Part shown: positions 43,116 to 51,084 of the stretch, piece by piece
Position numbering within the stretch: position 1 is the stretch's first letter
How the letters are laid out: each line of letters opens with the position of its first letter
Origin: UBA4427 sp045106235
Lineage (GTDB): Bacteria > Myxococcota_A > UBA9160 > UBA4427
DNA length: 64,000 nucleotides
Direction of reading: 5' to 3'
Assembly: GCA_045106235.1 (NCBI GenBank)
Contig: JBGCEJ010000023.1
Coordinates: 186,001-250,000 of the forward strand
Notes under the pieces: model-generated
The model's database searches: none
What the model was told of the DNA's origin: nothing
Seen by the model: the letters and a program-made list of their open reading frames with translations, nothing else
Made by a program: the position numbers and the translations under genes

Positions 43116-44162
43116 TTAGGGGGCTTTCGGTGGCTTCGCGGAGCGGGCTTGTTCGCCCATCGCCAAAACAAGGCGCTCCGCCAAGGCGTTGATGAGCGCG
43201 GCGTCCACGTCTTTTCCTTCGGTCTCCTCGAAGCGGCGGACGATGCGCTCGGTGCAGTAATCGTCGACCTCCGTGAGGAAGATCTCTTCGAGTCGCTGCA
43301 CCGCATTCGAGGGGAACATGATGAGGATGCTCATCACGAGGGCGAGCAAGGTCGTGTCAAAGGCGACGCCGAGGCCCCCGGTGACCGAGCCGATCGAATC
43401 TTTCATTCCGTCGATGGACGAGGCAGCTTCCAGGGTTTCCGAAAAACCCGCAACGGCCCCGCCGATTCCGATCACCGTTCCGATGAAGCCGAGGGTGGGG
43501 ACCGCCCAGACGAAAACCCGCACGAGGCCGTAGCTCGCCTCGACTCGCCCCTCGTCTGCCTGAGATTCGGTTGTCAGGAACTCGGCGGCTTCAGCGACTC
43601 GACCCCGGGCTTCGAACTGACGAAGGAGTCGCTCGATGCGCTGAGCGACGAAGCTGCCGAAGGCATCCGTTTGCTTTTGTTCGAGCTGTCCCGCGATGCG
43701 CCCGGCGCGCGATTGGTCGACGCGTTCGCTGAGTGGCACGTTGAGCCAGTCGCGACTGAGCAAGCTCCGTTCCTTTCGGAGGCGGATGACTTTCGCGGCG
43801 AGAATGAAGAGCGCCCAGGCCGAGATTCCTGTGATCGCGTAAGGGACCCAGCCACGTTCGAGGAAGAGCTCCGAGAGTCGGGTGCTGGGCATGGTCAACA
43901 GCAAACCGTAGAAGAGGAGCGTTGCGACGAGTCCTAGGAGCGCGGGCGGGAGGCTCGGGACCTCCCCTGGCCCACCCCGGATGCGGCGTTTGGGCGTCTC
44001 CGGTAACGGCAGTCCGGCGGCGGCATGATCCGGCCCTGCACTTGTCGCCGCATCCTTTGGATCGGGGAGCGCCGAGCGATGACAAGAGGGACATTGCGCG
44101 AGTCCGCGATCGCTGGTCGCGACCATCTCGACTGTTTCACAATACGGACAAAGCTTCGCCAT
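43116..44162 (-). CDS. MotA/TolQ/ExbB proton channel with N-terminal zinc ribbon
   Basis: Start at ATG 44162 (MAKLCPYC). The 348-residue protein opens with a zinc ribbon C-x2-C-x15-C-x2-C (LCPYCETVEM, then CPSCHRSALP). Membrane segments follow at PALLGLVATLLFYGLLLTM and GWVPYAITGISAWALFILAA, then the ExbB/TolQ core AVPTLGFIGTVIGIGGAVAG and GLGVAFDTTLLALVMSILIM. A cytoplasmic helical linker (SLLSRDWLNVPLSERVDQSR) joins them. This is a stator-type proton channel. Its operon adds two ExbD-like partners. The PEGA/EF-hand gene diverges 98 bases away. Confidence 0.88.
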   Translation of the reverse strand: MAKLCPYCETVEMVATSDRGLAQCPSCHRSALPDPKDAATSAGPDHAAAGLPLPETPKRRIRGGPGEVPSLPPALLGLVATLLFYGLLLTMPSTRLSELFLERGWVPYAITGISAWALFILAAKVIRLRKERSLLSRDWLNVPLSERVDQSRAGRIAGQLEQKQTDAFGSFVAQRIERLLRQFEARGRVAEAAEFLTTESQADEGRVEASYGLVRVFVWAVPTLGFIGTVIGIGGAVAGFSETLEAASSIDGMKDSIGSVTGGLGVAFDTTLLALVMSILIMFPSNAVQRLEEIFLTEVDDYCTERIVRRFEETEGKDVDAALINALAERLVLAMGEQARSAKPPKAP

Positions 44163-44260
44163 CTGAAACACGGACTCCCTGATCGGCTTAATGCGCGCCC
44201 ACGGTAGCACGACCCGGCGCTCCGCCTCCGCGCTCCGCCGCGCGCTGCTATCCTCTTTTT

Positions 44261-45661
44261 ATGTCCGGCTCTGCTTCTTCGCCCGCCTCTTCAGGATCGC
44301 TTTCGCGCGAACAGCTGCTCGAAGTGCTGGCCCTTCCGAAGGAGGCCGATGCGGTCACGATTCAGCGGTCGGGTATTCAGCTCCTTGTTCGTTTGGAGAC
44401 CCGCCGGGAAGAAGCGGTTCGCCTTGGCTCGAGCAGTTCTACTGATGCGTCGACCAGCGAACAGTCGGCGGAAAAGCTTCGCGCAGAGATCGCCACGCTG
44501 GAACGAGCGCTCGTGCATTGGGCGGGCCCCGCGACGAAGTCTGAGGAGCGGCCAGCTGGCGCTGCTCTCGCTGAAAAAGCGGCTCGAGATCGACAGAGCT
44601 TGGCGGGCGCGCTGCTCGGCATCGCCTTCGCGCTGTGTGTGATGGTCGCGTGGACGGCGGGCTACCGAATTTCGAAGGGGGACTCCGGGCCGGTGGCCAC
44701 GATCGCGGAGGATCCGGCCACGCTGATTCTGGTGGGTCGCTTGCCCGGGGCCACCCTGCATGTCCTGGATGCGGACCGTGAGCAAGCGCTCTTTGAGACG
44801 CCCGCCGAAAACGCGCGGCTTGAGCTCCCCCCGCAGCGTTATGCGATTGAGGTACGACGAGAAGACTGTCCCGATCGCTGGACCCGCTCGGTCTTTTTTG
44901 AGGCCGGGGCCGAGTATCGCTACGAGCCGGAAATTTGCGTCGGTGAAGGGAAGTTAGTCGTGCGTTCGAATGTCGCCGGAGATCGTCTCTTGATTGACGG
45001 GCTCGACGTCGGAAGCACGGGCACGCGCGCGCATCTCGTCGGCGTGGGCGACCACGCGGTTCGGGTTGAGAAAGCAGGCTACGCGCCCTTCGAAGGCCGT
45101 GTGCGAGCAAAGCCGAATGAGGAGATCGCGCTTCGCGCGGAACTGCGCTCGAAAGGCGGGGCAGCAAGTGGCGGGAAAGACCGGGCGGGAGCCGAGGAAG
45201 AACCGGCTGCGGGACGGCCCCTTCCTTTCAGCCAGGGACAGCCCACGCCTCCGCCCTCCGCGACGGTTAAGCCCCTGCCCTTCGACGTCGGCAATTTCGG
45301 AACGGCGCTCGGCGTGGAGGACCTGGGACTGCGGCCGCGCCGCGTCTTTCTACGCGAGAGCCTGGGTCCGCTGCCCGAGAGTGGTTCGACGGCATGGCAC
45401 GATCTCATTTCACGTCAGCTCATCGCGCAATACGATATCGACGGCTCTGGCGAAATTGACCAGCTGAATGAGAGTGAGCCGATTTCATGTGCGGTCTGGA
45501 AGGAGATCGAGACGGACTTCAACCGAGGGGGGCTGGGTCTTTCTATGGCGCGGTATTTCGGATTCGACGGCAGTGAGTGGCATCCGAAAGCGCTGGGCGT
45601 GTCCAAAGGACACAGGAGTGCCGTTTATTCGAAGATGACCGAGTGCGGACTACGGAAATAG
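44261..45661 (+). CDS. membrane PEGA-domain protein with a C-terminal EF-hand
   Basis: A 466-residue protein. Residues 1-100 form a coiled-coil cytoplasmic part; a membrane helix (SLAGALLGIAFALCVMVAWT) lies near 108-130. The outer part has PEGA-type beta repeats (LVGRLPGATLHVLDADREQA; GKLVVRSNVAGDRLLIDGLD, GVGDHAVRVEKAGYAPFEGR), a Pro-rich linker, then at about residue 391 an EF-hand loop YDIDGSGEIDQLNE with Asp/Asp/Ser/Glu/Asp positions of the calcium-binding 12-mer. PEGA domains are common in surface proteins that stack on polysaccharide or S-layers. It is divergent from the ExbB-type operon and may be part of it functionally. Confidence 0.75.
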   Translation: MSGSASSPASSGSLSREQLLEVLALPKEADAVTIQRSGIQLLVRLETRREEAVRLGSSSSTDASTSEQSAEKLRAEIATLERALVHWAGPATKSEERPAGAALAEKAARDRQSLAGALLGIAFALCVMVAWTAGYRISKGDSGPVATIAEDPATLILVGRLPGATLHVLDADREQALFETPAENARLELPPQRYAIEVRREDCPDRWTRSVFFEAGAEYRYEPEICVGEGKLVVRSNVAGDRLLIDGLDVGSTGTRAHLVGVGDHAVRVEKAGYAPFEGRVRAKPNEEIALRAELRSKGGAASGGKDRAGAEEEPAAGRPLPFSQGQPTPPPSATVKPLPFDVGNFGTALGVEDLGLRPRRVFLRESLGPLPESGSTAWHDLISRQLIAQYDIDGSGEIDQLNESEPISCAVWKEIETDFNRGGLGLSMARYFGFDGSEWHPKALGVSKGHRSAVYSKMTECGLRK

Positions 45662-45704
45662 GGTTTTTACCTGAGTAGGAACGGCTTTAAAGCGTGGTTG
45701 TGCG

Positions 45705-45722
45705 GGATTCCTACAGGAAAAT
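45705..45722 (+). promoter_or_regulatory. dyad motif upstream of the response regulator
   Basis: GGATTCCTACAGGAAAATT contains the dyad TTCC-TACA-GGAA. The first 13 bases recur exactly at 47378-47390 upstream of the OmpA-like gene. CCTGAGTAGGAA at 45670-45681 resembles the reverse half. It is 110 bases before the response regulator start, a plausible site of autoregulation. Confidence 0.5.
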
Positions 45723-45826
45723 TACGCTTTTCTCCTGATACCCGCATCTGAGAGTCTGTCTATTTTTAGGATCCCAATTCGATGAGAACGACTGATTCCT
45801 TTTTCGGAATCCAAGGGGTTAAAGAC

Positions 45827-46468
45827 ATGATCAGCATCGTCGTTGCAGACGACCACAAAATAGTGCGTGAGGGCCTGATTCGGCTGCTCGAGTCACGCGA
45901 AGATTTCTCGGTAATCGGTGAGGCCTCGAATGGGGAAGAAGCCGTTGCCATGGTGATGGAGCGTCGTCCGGACATCGTGTTGATGGATATCAACATGCCC
46001 AAGCTTTCGGGAATCGACGCGACCCGCCAACTCGGCAAGGCCGGATGTCAGAGCAAGATTCTCGTGCTCTCTATGCATGAGAGCCGAGCGTATGTGGAAG
46101 AAGTTCTGCGCGCGGGCGCCTCGGGCTACGTCGTCAAGAATTCCGCATCGAAGGATGTGCACAACGCGATCGACGCCGTTCGCTCCGGTGCATCGTATCT
46201 TTCGCCTGCGATCACGCAGCAGGTGGTGGACGCGATCGCGCGCCCCGGCGACGCAGGACCGTCGGGTGTCTCGATGCTGACGGATCGCGAACGAGAAGTC
46301 CTCAAGCTGATCGCCGAGGGCTTATCGTCGAAGGAGATCGCTTCGGAGCTGGGCGTCTCGCTCAAGACGATCGATTCCCATCGCTCGAACCTGATGGAAA
46401 AGCTCGATATCCACAAGGTCTCGGGTTTGGTGCGTTTCGCAATTAGAGCGGGTCTCGTCGAGGCTTAG
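45827..46468 (+). CDS. NarL/FixJ-family response regulator (orphan)
   Basis: Start at ATG 45827 with AGGGG upstream. The 213-residue protein has a complete receiver (VVADDHKIVREGLIRLLE; DIVLMDINMPKLSGIDATRQ with Asp54; LVLSMHESRAYVEEVLRAGA; GYVVKNSASKD with Lys) and a LuxR-type HTH (LTDREREVLKLIAEGLSSKE followed by IASELGVSLKTIDSHRSNLM). No histidine kinase lies next to it. Followed by an intrinsic terminator at 46532-46567. Confidence 0.95.
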   Translation: MISIVVADDHKIVREGLIRLLESREDFSVIGEASNGEEAVAMVMERRPDIVLMDINMPKLSGIDATRQLGKAGCQSKILVLSMHESRAYVEEVLRAGASGYVVKNSASKDVHNAIDAVRSGASYLSPAITQQVVDAIARPGDAGPSGVSMLTDREREVLKLIAEGLSSKEIASELGVSLKTIDSHRSNLMEKLDIHKVSGLVRFAIRAGLVEA

Positions 46469-46531
46469 CTTGAAGCGTCGATAGGCAGTGTCACGAATTG
46501 GGGTGCACACTGCTTTCGCGCCGCGCGTCTT

Positions 46532-46567
46532 AAAGGCCCGCGCTCTTTTTAGGGTGCGGGCCTTTTT
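46532..46567 (+). terminator. rho-independent terminator of the response regulator
   Basis: Arms AAAGGCCCGC (46532-46541) and GCGGGCCTTTTT (46556-46567) around CTCTTTTTAGGGT, followed by a T-run. A/T-symmetry makes it work in both directions. Confidence 0.8.
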
Positions 46568-46615
46568 GCGTCGTCGACCCCGGCTGCCCCTGAAGCGGCC
46601 CGGCTGAGTACCGCG

Positions 46616-47312
46616 CTAGAAGCGGCGTAGCCGCAGGTCTACGCGTCGGTTGACCTGTTTCTCTCTGAGGCTGCGTTCGAGGGGATGAAGGGGCTCAGAC
46701 ATGCCGTAGCCTCGGGCTTCGAGGCGTTCCGGGTCGATGCCGTAGTTCTCGACGAGATAGTCACGTGCGCTCTCGGCTCGGGCTTGGGAAAGCGGACCGT
46801 TGACTGACGGGGTGCCGTCCATATCCGTGTGGCCGCCTAAGGTGAACTGAGCGCTGAGATGTTCTTTTTGGAGGATGGTCCCTAAGGCGTCGAGGCCGAG
46901 ACACGACGCGCTGGTCAGGTCAGCTGTATTCTTTTGGAAGTGGATCTCGAAGTTCAATCGCGGCGCGGATCGCAATCGTTTCGTCCTGGACGCGAGCAGC
47001 GGAAAGCATGGTTTTCAGGGCAGCGTCGACCGAACGTGCGTTGAGGTTCCCCTCAGAGAGATAGAGCTGGCCTGCGACGGTCTCGAGGCCCGTCGGATCG
47101 TCTGCAGTTCGTGAATCTGTGCGCGGCCGCGGGTCACCCTGCGCTTCGAGGGTTTGGTAGAGCCGTTGGTTGATCTCGTTGGAATCAATCGCCCTGTTTG
47201 CGGCCTCGTCTGCGCCCTCTGCAGACGAGCCTGCAAAGAGCGTCAGAATAAGCGCGCAGAATCCCCGCTGGAGAATGATCCGTAGAGCCCGCGAGCGATG
47301 GTTGAACAGCAT
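46616..47312 (-). pseudogene. OmpA-family outer membrane protein broken by a frameshift
   Basis: Two overlapping minus frames make one gene. Frame 1 (47312-46920) has the ATG after GAAGGGAAGG, a signal peptide (IILQRGFCALILTLFAGSSA) and a helical region ending ARVQDETIAIRAAIELRDPL before an early stop. Frame 2 (46975-46616) continues SAPRLNFEIHFQKNTADLTS, then GGHTDMDGTPSVNGPLSQAR, LVENYGIDPERLEARGYGMS and the basic end of an OmpA C-terminal peptidoglycan-binding domain. FEIHFQKNTADL is the typical first strand and needs the upstream signal peptide, so a one-base shift between 46940 and 46975 is the likeliest explanation (sequencing error, decay or programmed shift). Confidence 0.7.
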
Positions 47313-47380
47313 GCGATTGCCTTCCCTTCACAATACGGGCGGGACAATCGCAAAGCGGTTACGTGACTGCGAGCGGAGGA

Positions 47381-47400
47381 TTCCTACAGGTGTAGGGGAA
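47381..47400. promoter_or_regulatory. dyad TTCCTACA-gg-TGTAGG upstream of the OmpA-like gene
   Basis: A perfect 6-base dyad CCTACA/TGTAGG with a 2-base centre, extended by TTC and GAA on the outside except one base. The 13-base stretch GGATTCCTACAGG is identical to one upstream of the NarL-type regulator gene at 45705-45717. It is 69 bases upstream of the OmpA start on the minus strand. Confidence 0.55.
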
Positions 47401-47413
47401 GGCCTCCGGGGTC

Positions 47414-47995
47414 CTAGATCGGCGCTGGAGGGCGCTCGAGGACATCTTCGCCGTGGACCAAGCGGTCGACGTGGTGTCCCATGAGCTCGCGGCGCTCCAC
47501 GAGGGCCTCAGCGAGCTCTTCCACCGTATTCCAGACGGGTTCGAGCAGACGTTCGGCTTCTTCGCAGTAGGCGACGTAGAACTCTTCCGTCGGCCGCGCG
47601 AGGCCAAGGAGCTTGGCAATTCGCGCAAGCTCTTCGCGACCACGAAGGGCCGCGCCATGCCAGCGAGTCCAGTCGAGTTCGAAGGCCAGATCGACGTTTT
47701 CGAAGCGATCCCGCTGGAGTGCCATCCGTTCAGAGGCGATTCCGGCGTACGCGAAGATGCCATGGGCATCGATCAACTTTTCGGGAACAACCCCGACCTG
47801 CTCCCCACGGCGGCGTCCGGCCGGTGGGCGGCAATCGATGGGGAGCGGCATGCCCGAGTAAGTGACGACCTCGCCCTCTCCCGCTTCCTCATCAATGACT
47901 GCGTGTTTTAGGACGTTCGGTCCGTAAAGAATTTCGCAGATGGTCGCTCGACCGGCTTCTCGGTAGGCCACACGAGCCAAGGCATTCGTCGACAT
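47414..47995 (-). CDS. degenerate M41/HEAGH-type zincin-like protein
   Basis: A 193-residue protein. Its start, LARVAYREAGRATICEILYG, looks like the catalytic helix HEAGHAVV of M41-like peptidases with both His residues replaced (Arg-Glu-Ala-Gly-Arg). The later IFAYAGIASERMALQRDRFE and NVDLAFELDW match the AG-xx-AE and Asp-rich third-ligand helix. The metal site is therefore lost. Weak but consistent evidence; alternatives are an unrelated helical domain. It has no signal peptide. No partner is obvious in the neighbourhood. Confidence 0.5.
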   Translation of the reverse strand: MSTNALARVAYREAGRATICEILYGPNVLKHAVIDEEAGEGEVVTYSGMPLPIDCRPPAGRRRGEQVGVVPEKLIDAHGIFAYAGIASERMALQRDRFENVDLAFELDWTRWHGAALRGREELARIAKLLGLARPTEEFYVAYCEEAERLLEPVWNTVEELAEALVERRELMGHHVDRLVHGEDVLERPPAPI

Positions 47996-48152
47996 TCGTC
48001 CCCCTCAAGACTAGACCCTTATCTCTTCGGCCGTTTGCCTGAGAAGTTGAGCGATTCCGGGCATTCAGGCGCGGGAATGCATACGAAACCGGCATTGCCG
48101 CGAACGCTGTGCGAAGATTTTTAAAGAGAGCGTTTTCAGGAGATGGAAATCC

Positions 48153-49169
48153 ATGCGAAATGACGCCCGACTTGAGGACCTTGGAAACGGAGTCTTTGGC
48201 TATATCCAGCCGGACGGTTCGTGGGGCCTTAGTAACGCAGGCCTCGTAACAGACGGCGACGAGTCGCTGCTCGTAGACACCCTTTACGATCTCCCCCTCA
48301 CCCGGCGCATGCTCGACGTGATGGCAGACGCCGCTCCGGCCGCACGAAAGATCGACACCGTCGTGAATACCCATGCCAACGGGGATCATTGCTACGGGAA
48401 CGAGCTGGTCTCCGATGCGAGGATCCTGGCCTCGAGATCCTCGGCGGAGGAAATGTCGGAAATCACGCCCGAGCTGATGGCGAATATGCTGAAGGGGGCG
48501 GACCAGATGGGGGAAGCCGGGGCGTTTCTCAAGCATGCCTTTGGCGCTTACGAATTCGAGGGCATTACCCTCACCCCACCCAGCGAGACCTTCGAGGGAC
48601 ATCTCGATTTGCGGGTGGGCGATCATCGGGTGGAACTCATCGAGGTCGGTCCCGCGCATACCCGGGGCGATGTCATCATTCATCTCCCCGATTCAGGCAC
48701 GATTTTTACCGGGGATATCCTGTTCATCGAAGGCACGCCGATCATGTGGGAGGGACCGGTGGCGAATTGGATTGATGCCTGCGAGCGGATCGTCGCGCTG
48801 GATCCAAAGGTGATTGTTCCGGGGCATGGGCCGCTAACCGATACCCGGGGCGCCCTCGCCGTTCGCGACTATTTGGCCTACGTCCGTGATGAATCCCGCA
48901 AACGCTTCGACGCTGGTCTCTCCGCACGGGAAGCCGCACTTGATACCGCCCTTGGCGATTATTCCGCTTGGGGAGATTCGGAGCGCATCGCGGTCAACAT
49001 CATCACGCTGTACAAAGAGTTCGGCGATCCGGCCCCGGCGCCGGGCCCTGTCGAAGTGTTCGAGCTCATGGGGCAGTTGACCCGGGAGCACGCCTCTCGT
49101 CGCGCCTCTGCCTCTGCCTCTGCCTCTCGCCCCGCCCCCGCCCCCGCCCCCGCCCGGTCACGGTCCTGA
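48153..49169 (+). CDS. MBL-fold metallo-hydrolase with simple-repeat C-terminal tail
   Basis: A 338-residue protein preceded by AGGAGATGG. Motifs of the metallo-beta-lactamase fold: NTHANGDHCYGNELVSD (THxNxDH variant), EVGPAHTRGDVIIHLPDSGT with the second His, IFTGDILFIEGTPIMWEGPV with the metal Asp, and VIVPGHGPLTDTRGALAVRD with the last His. Substrate unknown. The C-terminus ends with a Ser-Ala and Ala-Pro repeat (SASASASRPAPAPAPARSRS) encoded by tandem hexamers at 49103-49156. Confidence 0.88.
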   Translation: MRNDARLEDLGNGVFGYIQPDGSWGLSNAGLVTDGDESLLVDTLYDLPLTRRMLDVMADAAPAARKIDTVVNTHANGDHCYGNELVSDARILASRSSAEEMSEITPELMANMLKGADQMGEAGAFLKHAFGAYEFEGITLTPPSETFEGHLDLRVGDHRVELIEVGPAHTRGDVIIHLPDSGTIFTGDILFIEGTPIMWEGPVANWIDACERIVALDPKVIVPGHGPLTDTRGALAVRDYLAYVRDESRKRFDAGLSAREAALDTALGDYSAWGDSERIAVNIITLYKEFGDPAPAPGPVEVFELMGQLTREHASRRASASASASRPAPAPAPARSRS

Positions 49170-49181
49170 GCGAGCGTCTTG

Positions 49182-49415
49182 ATGTCGGATGATCGTCGTT
49201 CCTCACAGTCTTCTTCGCGGAAGAATCGACCCGATTGCCTGCATTGCAAGCATTATGTCGTGACTTGGGAATCAGACCAGCCTCGAGGCTGTCGGGCGTA
49301 CGAATTCAAGTCCGCTGAAATGCCCTCCGACGTCGTGCGCGCATCCTCGGGCGAGCCCTGTCAGCTCTTCGAATCGAAAAAGGGGACGGATCAGAAGTCT
49401 CGACTCCTCCGTTAG
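49182..49415 (+). CDS. small conserved Cys-rich protein
   Basis: A 77-residue protein starting at ATG 49182, 12 bases after the MBL gene. It contains CLHCKHYVVTWESDQPRGCR, AYEFKSAEMPSDVVRASSGE and PCQLFESKK. The four Cys (C-x2-C, GC, PC) suggest a zinc knuckle. Many bacteria have this family of 70-80 residues, sometimes mislabelled as uracil-DNA glycosylase; no activity is known to me. It ends overlapping the tail of the convergent tRNA nucleotidyltransferase gene. Confidence 0.75.
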   Translation: MSDDRRSSQSSSRKNRPDCLHCKHYVVTWESDQPRGCRAYEFKSAEMPSDVVRASSGEPCQLFESKKGTDQKSRLLR

Positions 49416-50842
49416 TCGAGCCCATTCGGCGCCGACGGATCGGGCGCGAGAGCTCTGTCCAGAATGCGCTCCGGTTCTCGGTCACCCGTCTCGTCCTGGA
49501 TTGCGCGGCAGGCGCGAAGAATCTCCCCAAACTTCGGTCCAGGAATCATGCCTCGGCCGATCAGATGCTGTGCCGTGACACAGTCCGCTTCGATGCCCTC
49601 CCGAACGTGCGCGGCCTCGGCCGCTTCCAAGAAGGCGTCTCCCGAAGCGAAGGTCCCCGCGCGTGCGTCGGGCGTCGTCCGACCGAGAGAATCCGCTCGG
49701 CCGAGTCGTTCGAGGTCGAGCATCGTTACACCGGCCCGGTCGAGTTTTCGGGCGAGCCTTCGGTACGCGCGCGCGCCGGCACCTTGCGACGCAAACTGGG
49801 CGGGAGCGAGATGATATGCGACGAGCGCCGTCGTCCCAGAAACGACACCTTCAGAAAAGCGCAGCTCCCGGAGCCAGGCTTGGGTGAGCTTCGCGCTCAA
49901 GGCTTCATGGCCGTGGGCCCTCACGCGGTCGCCCTCGATCTCTGTTGTGCCGGGCTTCCCGAGATCATGGGTCAGGGCAGCAAGCATCAGAATAAGTCGG
50001 TCTGCGTGACTGAGCGGCGCGGCGAGCTTCCGTGCTTCGTCGATGACCATCAGGGTGTGGACGAAAACATCCCCTTCCGGATGCCAGCGTGGATCTTGCG
50101 GACAATCGCGAAGCGCATCGACCAGCGGGAAGACATCCAGCCGATCGCATTCGGCGAGCCACTCAAAAGCCCGCGACGGCTCCACCGGCTCGCATAGGAT
50201 GCGCGCAAGTTCGCCGGCGATTCGCTCCACCGGGACCTTCGAGAGATCGAGGGCGCGGCAGAGGCGACGCAGAGCATCATCCGGCGCATAGCCGGACTGC
50301 GCGGTCAGGCGAGCCACGCGGAGCAGGCGCAGTGGGTCGGCGGGGAAAGTGTCTTCGGAAACGGCTCGCAGCCGGCCCTTCGCGAGATCCGACTCGCCTT
50401 CCCACGGATCGATGAGTCGCTCTGCGAGTGGGTCCCATCCCATCGCGTTGATCGTGAGGTCGCGATGGCGCGCGGCTGCGCGAAAAGCGGCGGTGAATAC
50501 TTCTTCTCCTGGTTCTTCGGAGACTCCGGGCACTTCTGCTTCGTTCTCGCTGTCGACCGCTTCCAGTCGGGGCAGCGCGAGATCGAGGGCATTGCCCGTA
50601 TGGCGCCAGATCGGGAAGTGTTTTCCAACCGGGGGCGTGAAGCCCAGGGGGCGAACCAGCGCGGAAACGGCTTCGGCAGAGAGTCCGAAGACCTCTAGGT
50701 CAAAGTCCTTCGAGTCCTCGCCTCGAAGGCGGTCGCGTACCCAGCCGCCGACTATGAGCAGCCGACCGCCGGATTCCGCTAGGCGGCGAGCGAGTGCGAG
50801 AACGGGCGCATCCGCGGGGAGCGAAAGCCCAGCCCGGTTCAA
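49412..50842 (-). CDS. HD-domain tRNA nucleotidyltransferase (CCA-adding family)
   Basis: A 476-residue class II nucleotidyltransferase. The head has GRLLIVGGWVRDRLRGEDSK followed by DFDLEVFGL (GxVRD and catalytic DxD), then RHRDLTINAMGWDPLAERLI and the EDTFPADPLRLLRVARL motif for nucleotide selection. The tail has an HD domain LMLAALTHDLGKPGTTEIEG and VRAHGHEALS. This is the E. coli-type long form with phosphohydrolase HD motif. A TTG start at 50842 overlaps the upstream gene's stop (TTGA). A second family member lies at 62402-63841. Confidence 0.92.
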   Translation of the reverse strand: MNRAGLSLPADAPVLALARRLAESGGRLLIVGGWVRDRLRGEDSKDFDLEVFGLSAEAVSALVRPLGFTPPVGKHFPIWRHTGNALDLALPRLEAVDSENEAEVPGVSEEPGEEVFTAAFRAAARHRDLTINAMGWDPLAERLIDPWEGESDLAKGRLRAVSEDTFPADPLRLLRVARLTAQSGYAPDDALRRLCRALDLSKVPVERIAGELARILCEPVEPSRAFEWLAECDRLDVFPLVDALRDCPQDPRWHPEGDVFVHTLMVIDEARKLAAPLSHADRLILMLAALTHDLGKPGTTEIEGDRVRAHGHEALSAKLTQAWLRELRFSEGVVSGTTALVAYHLAPAQFASQGAGARAYRRLARKLDRAGVTMLDLERLGRADSLGRTTPDARAGTFASGDAFLEAAEAAHVREGIEADCVTAQHLIGRGMIPGPKFGEILRACRAIQDETGDREPERILDRALAPDPSAPNGLD

Positions 50843-51084
50843 ACGATCTCGTCCTCGTCGACCTCTTTGAGGCAGATCGGATGCGGCGAAAAGTCGGGGC
50901 CGCCCTCCCAGCCCGGAATTTGGGCTGCGGCGGCCAGCCAGGACTGTGCAATCGATTCATCGACCGCCACGTCGTTATTGTCGAAGCCTTCGGTGATGGA
51001 CTCCCAAAGGTCGCGCCCCCCGTTCTCCCACCATTCGGGTGCAGGGTTTTCGAAATCGATGGCCAGTTTAATCATGCGATTCAT
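50839..51084 (-). CDS. small acidic protein of unknown function
   Basis: An 81-residue acidic protein rich in Trp and Asp/Glu, starting in the last codon of the ATL gene and ending in the start codon of the tRNA nucleotidyltransferase. It begins MNRMIKLAIDFENPAPEWWE and ends with CLKEVDEDEIV. I see no known motif; the translation overlaps on both sides make it a real, coupled gene. Confidence 0.6.
   Translation of the reverse strand: MNRMIKLAIDFENPAPEWWENGGRDLWESITEGFDNNDVAVDESIAQSWLAAAAQIPGWEGGPDFSPHPICLKEVDEDEIV

Noticed and set aside
41338..44162. Zorya-type anti-phage system
   Set aside because: A MotA/TolQ-like gene with partners is present, but no ZorC, ZorD or ZorE gene; the helicase nearby is HelD-type and is separated by 142 bases.
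47892..48683. Minus-strand open frame opposite the MBL hydrolase
   Set aside because: Lies over conserved MBL motifs and has no motif of its own.
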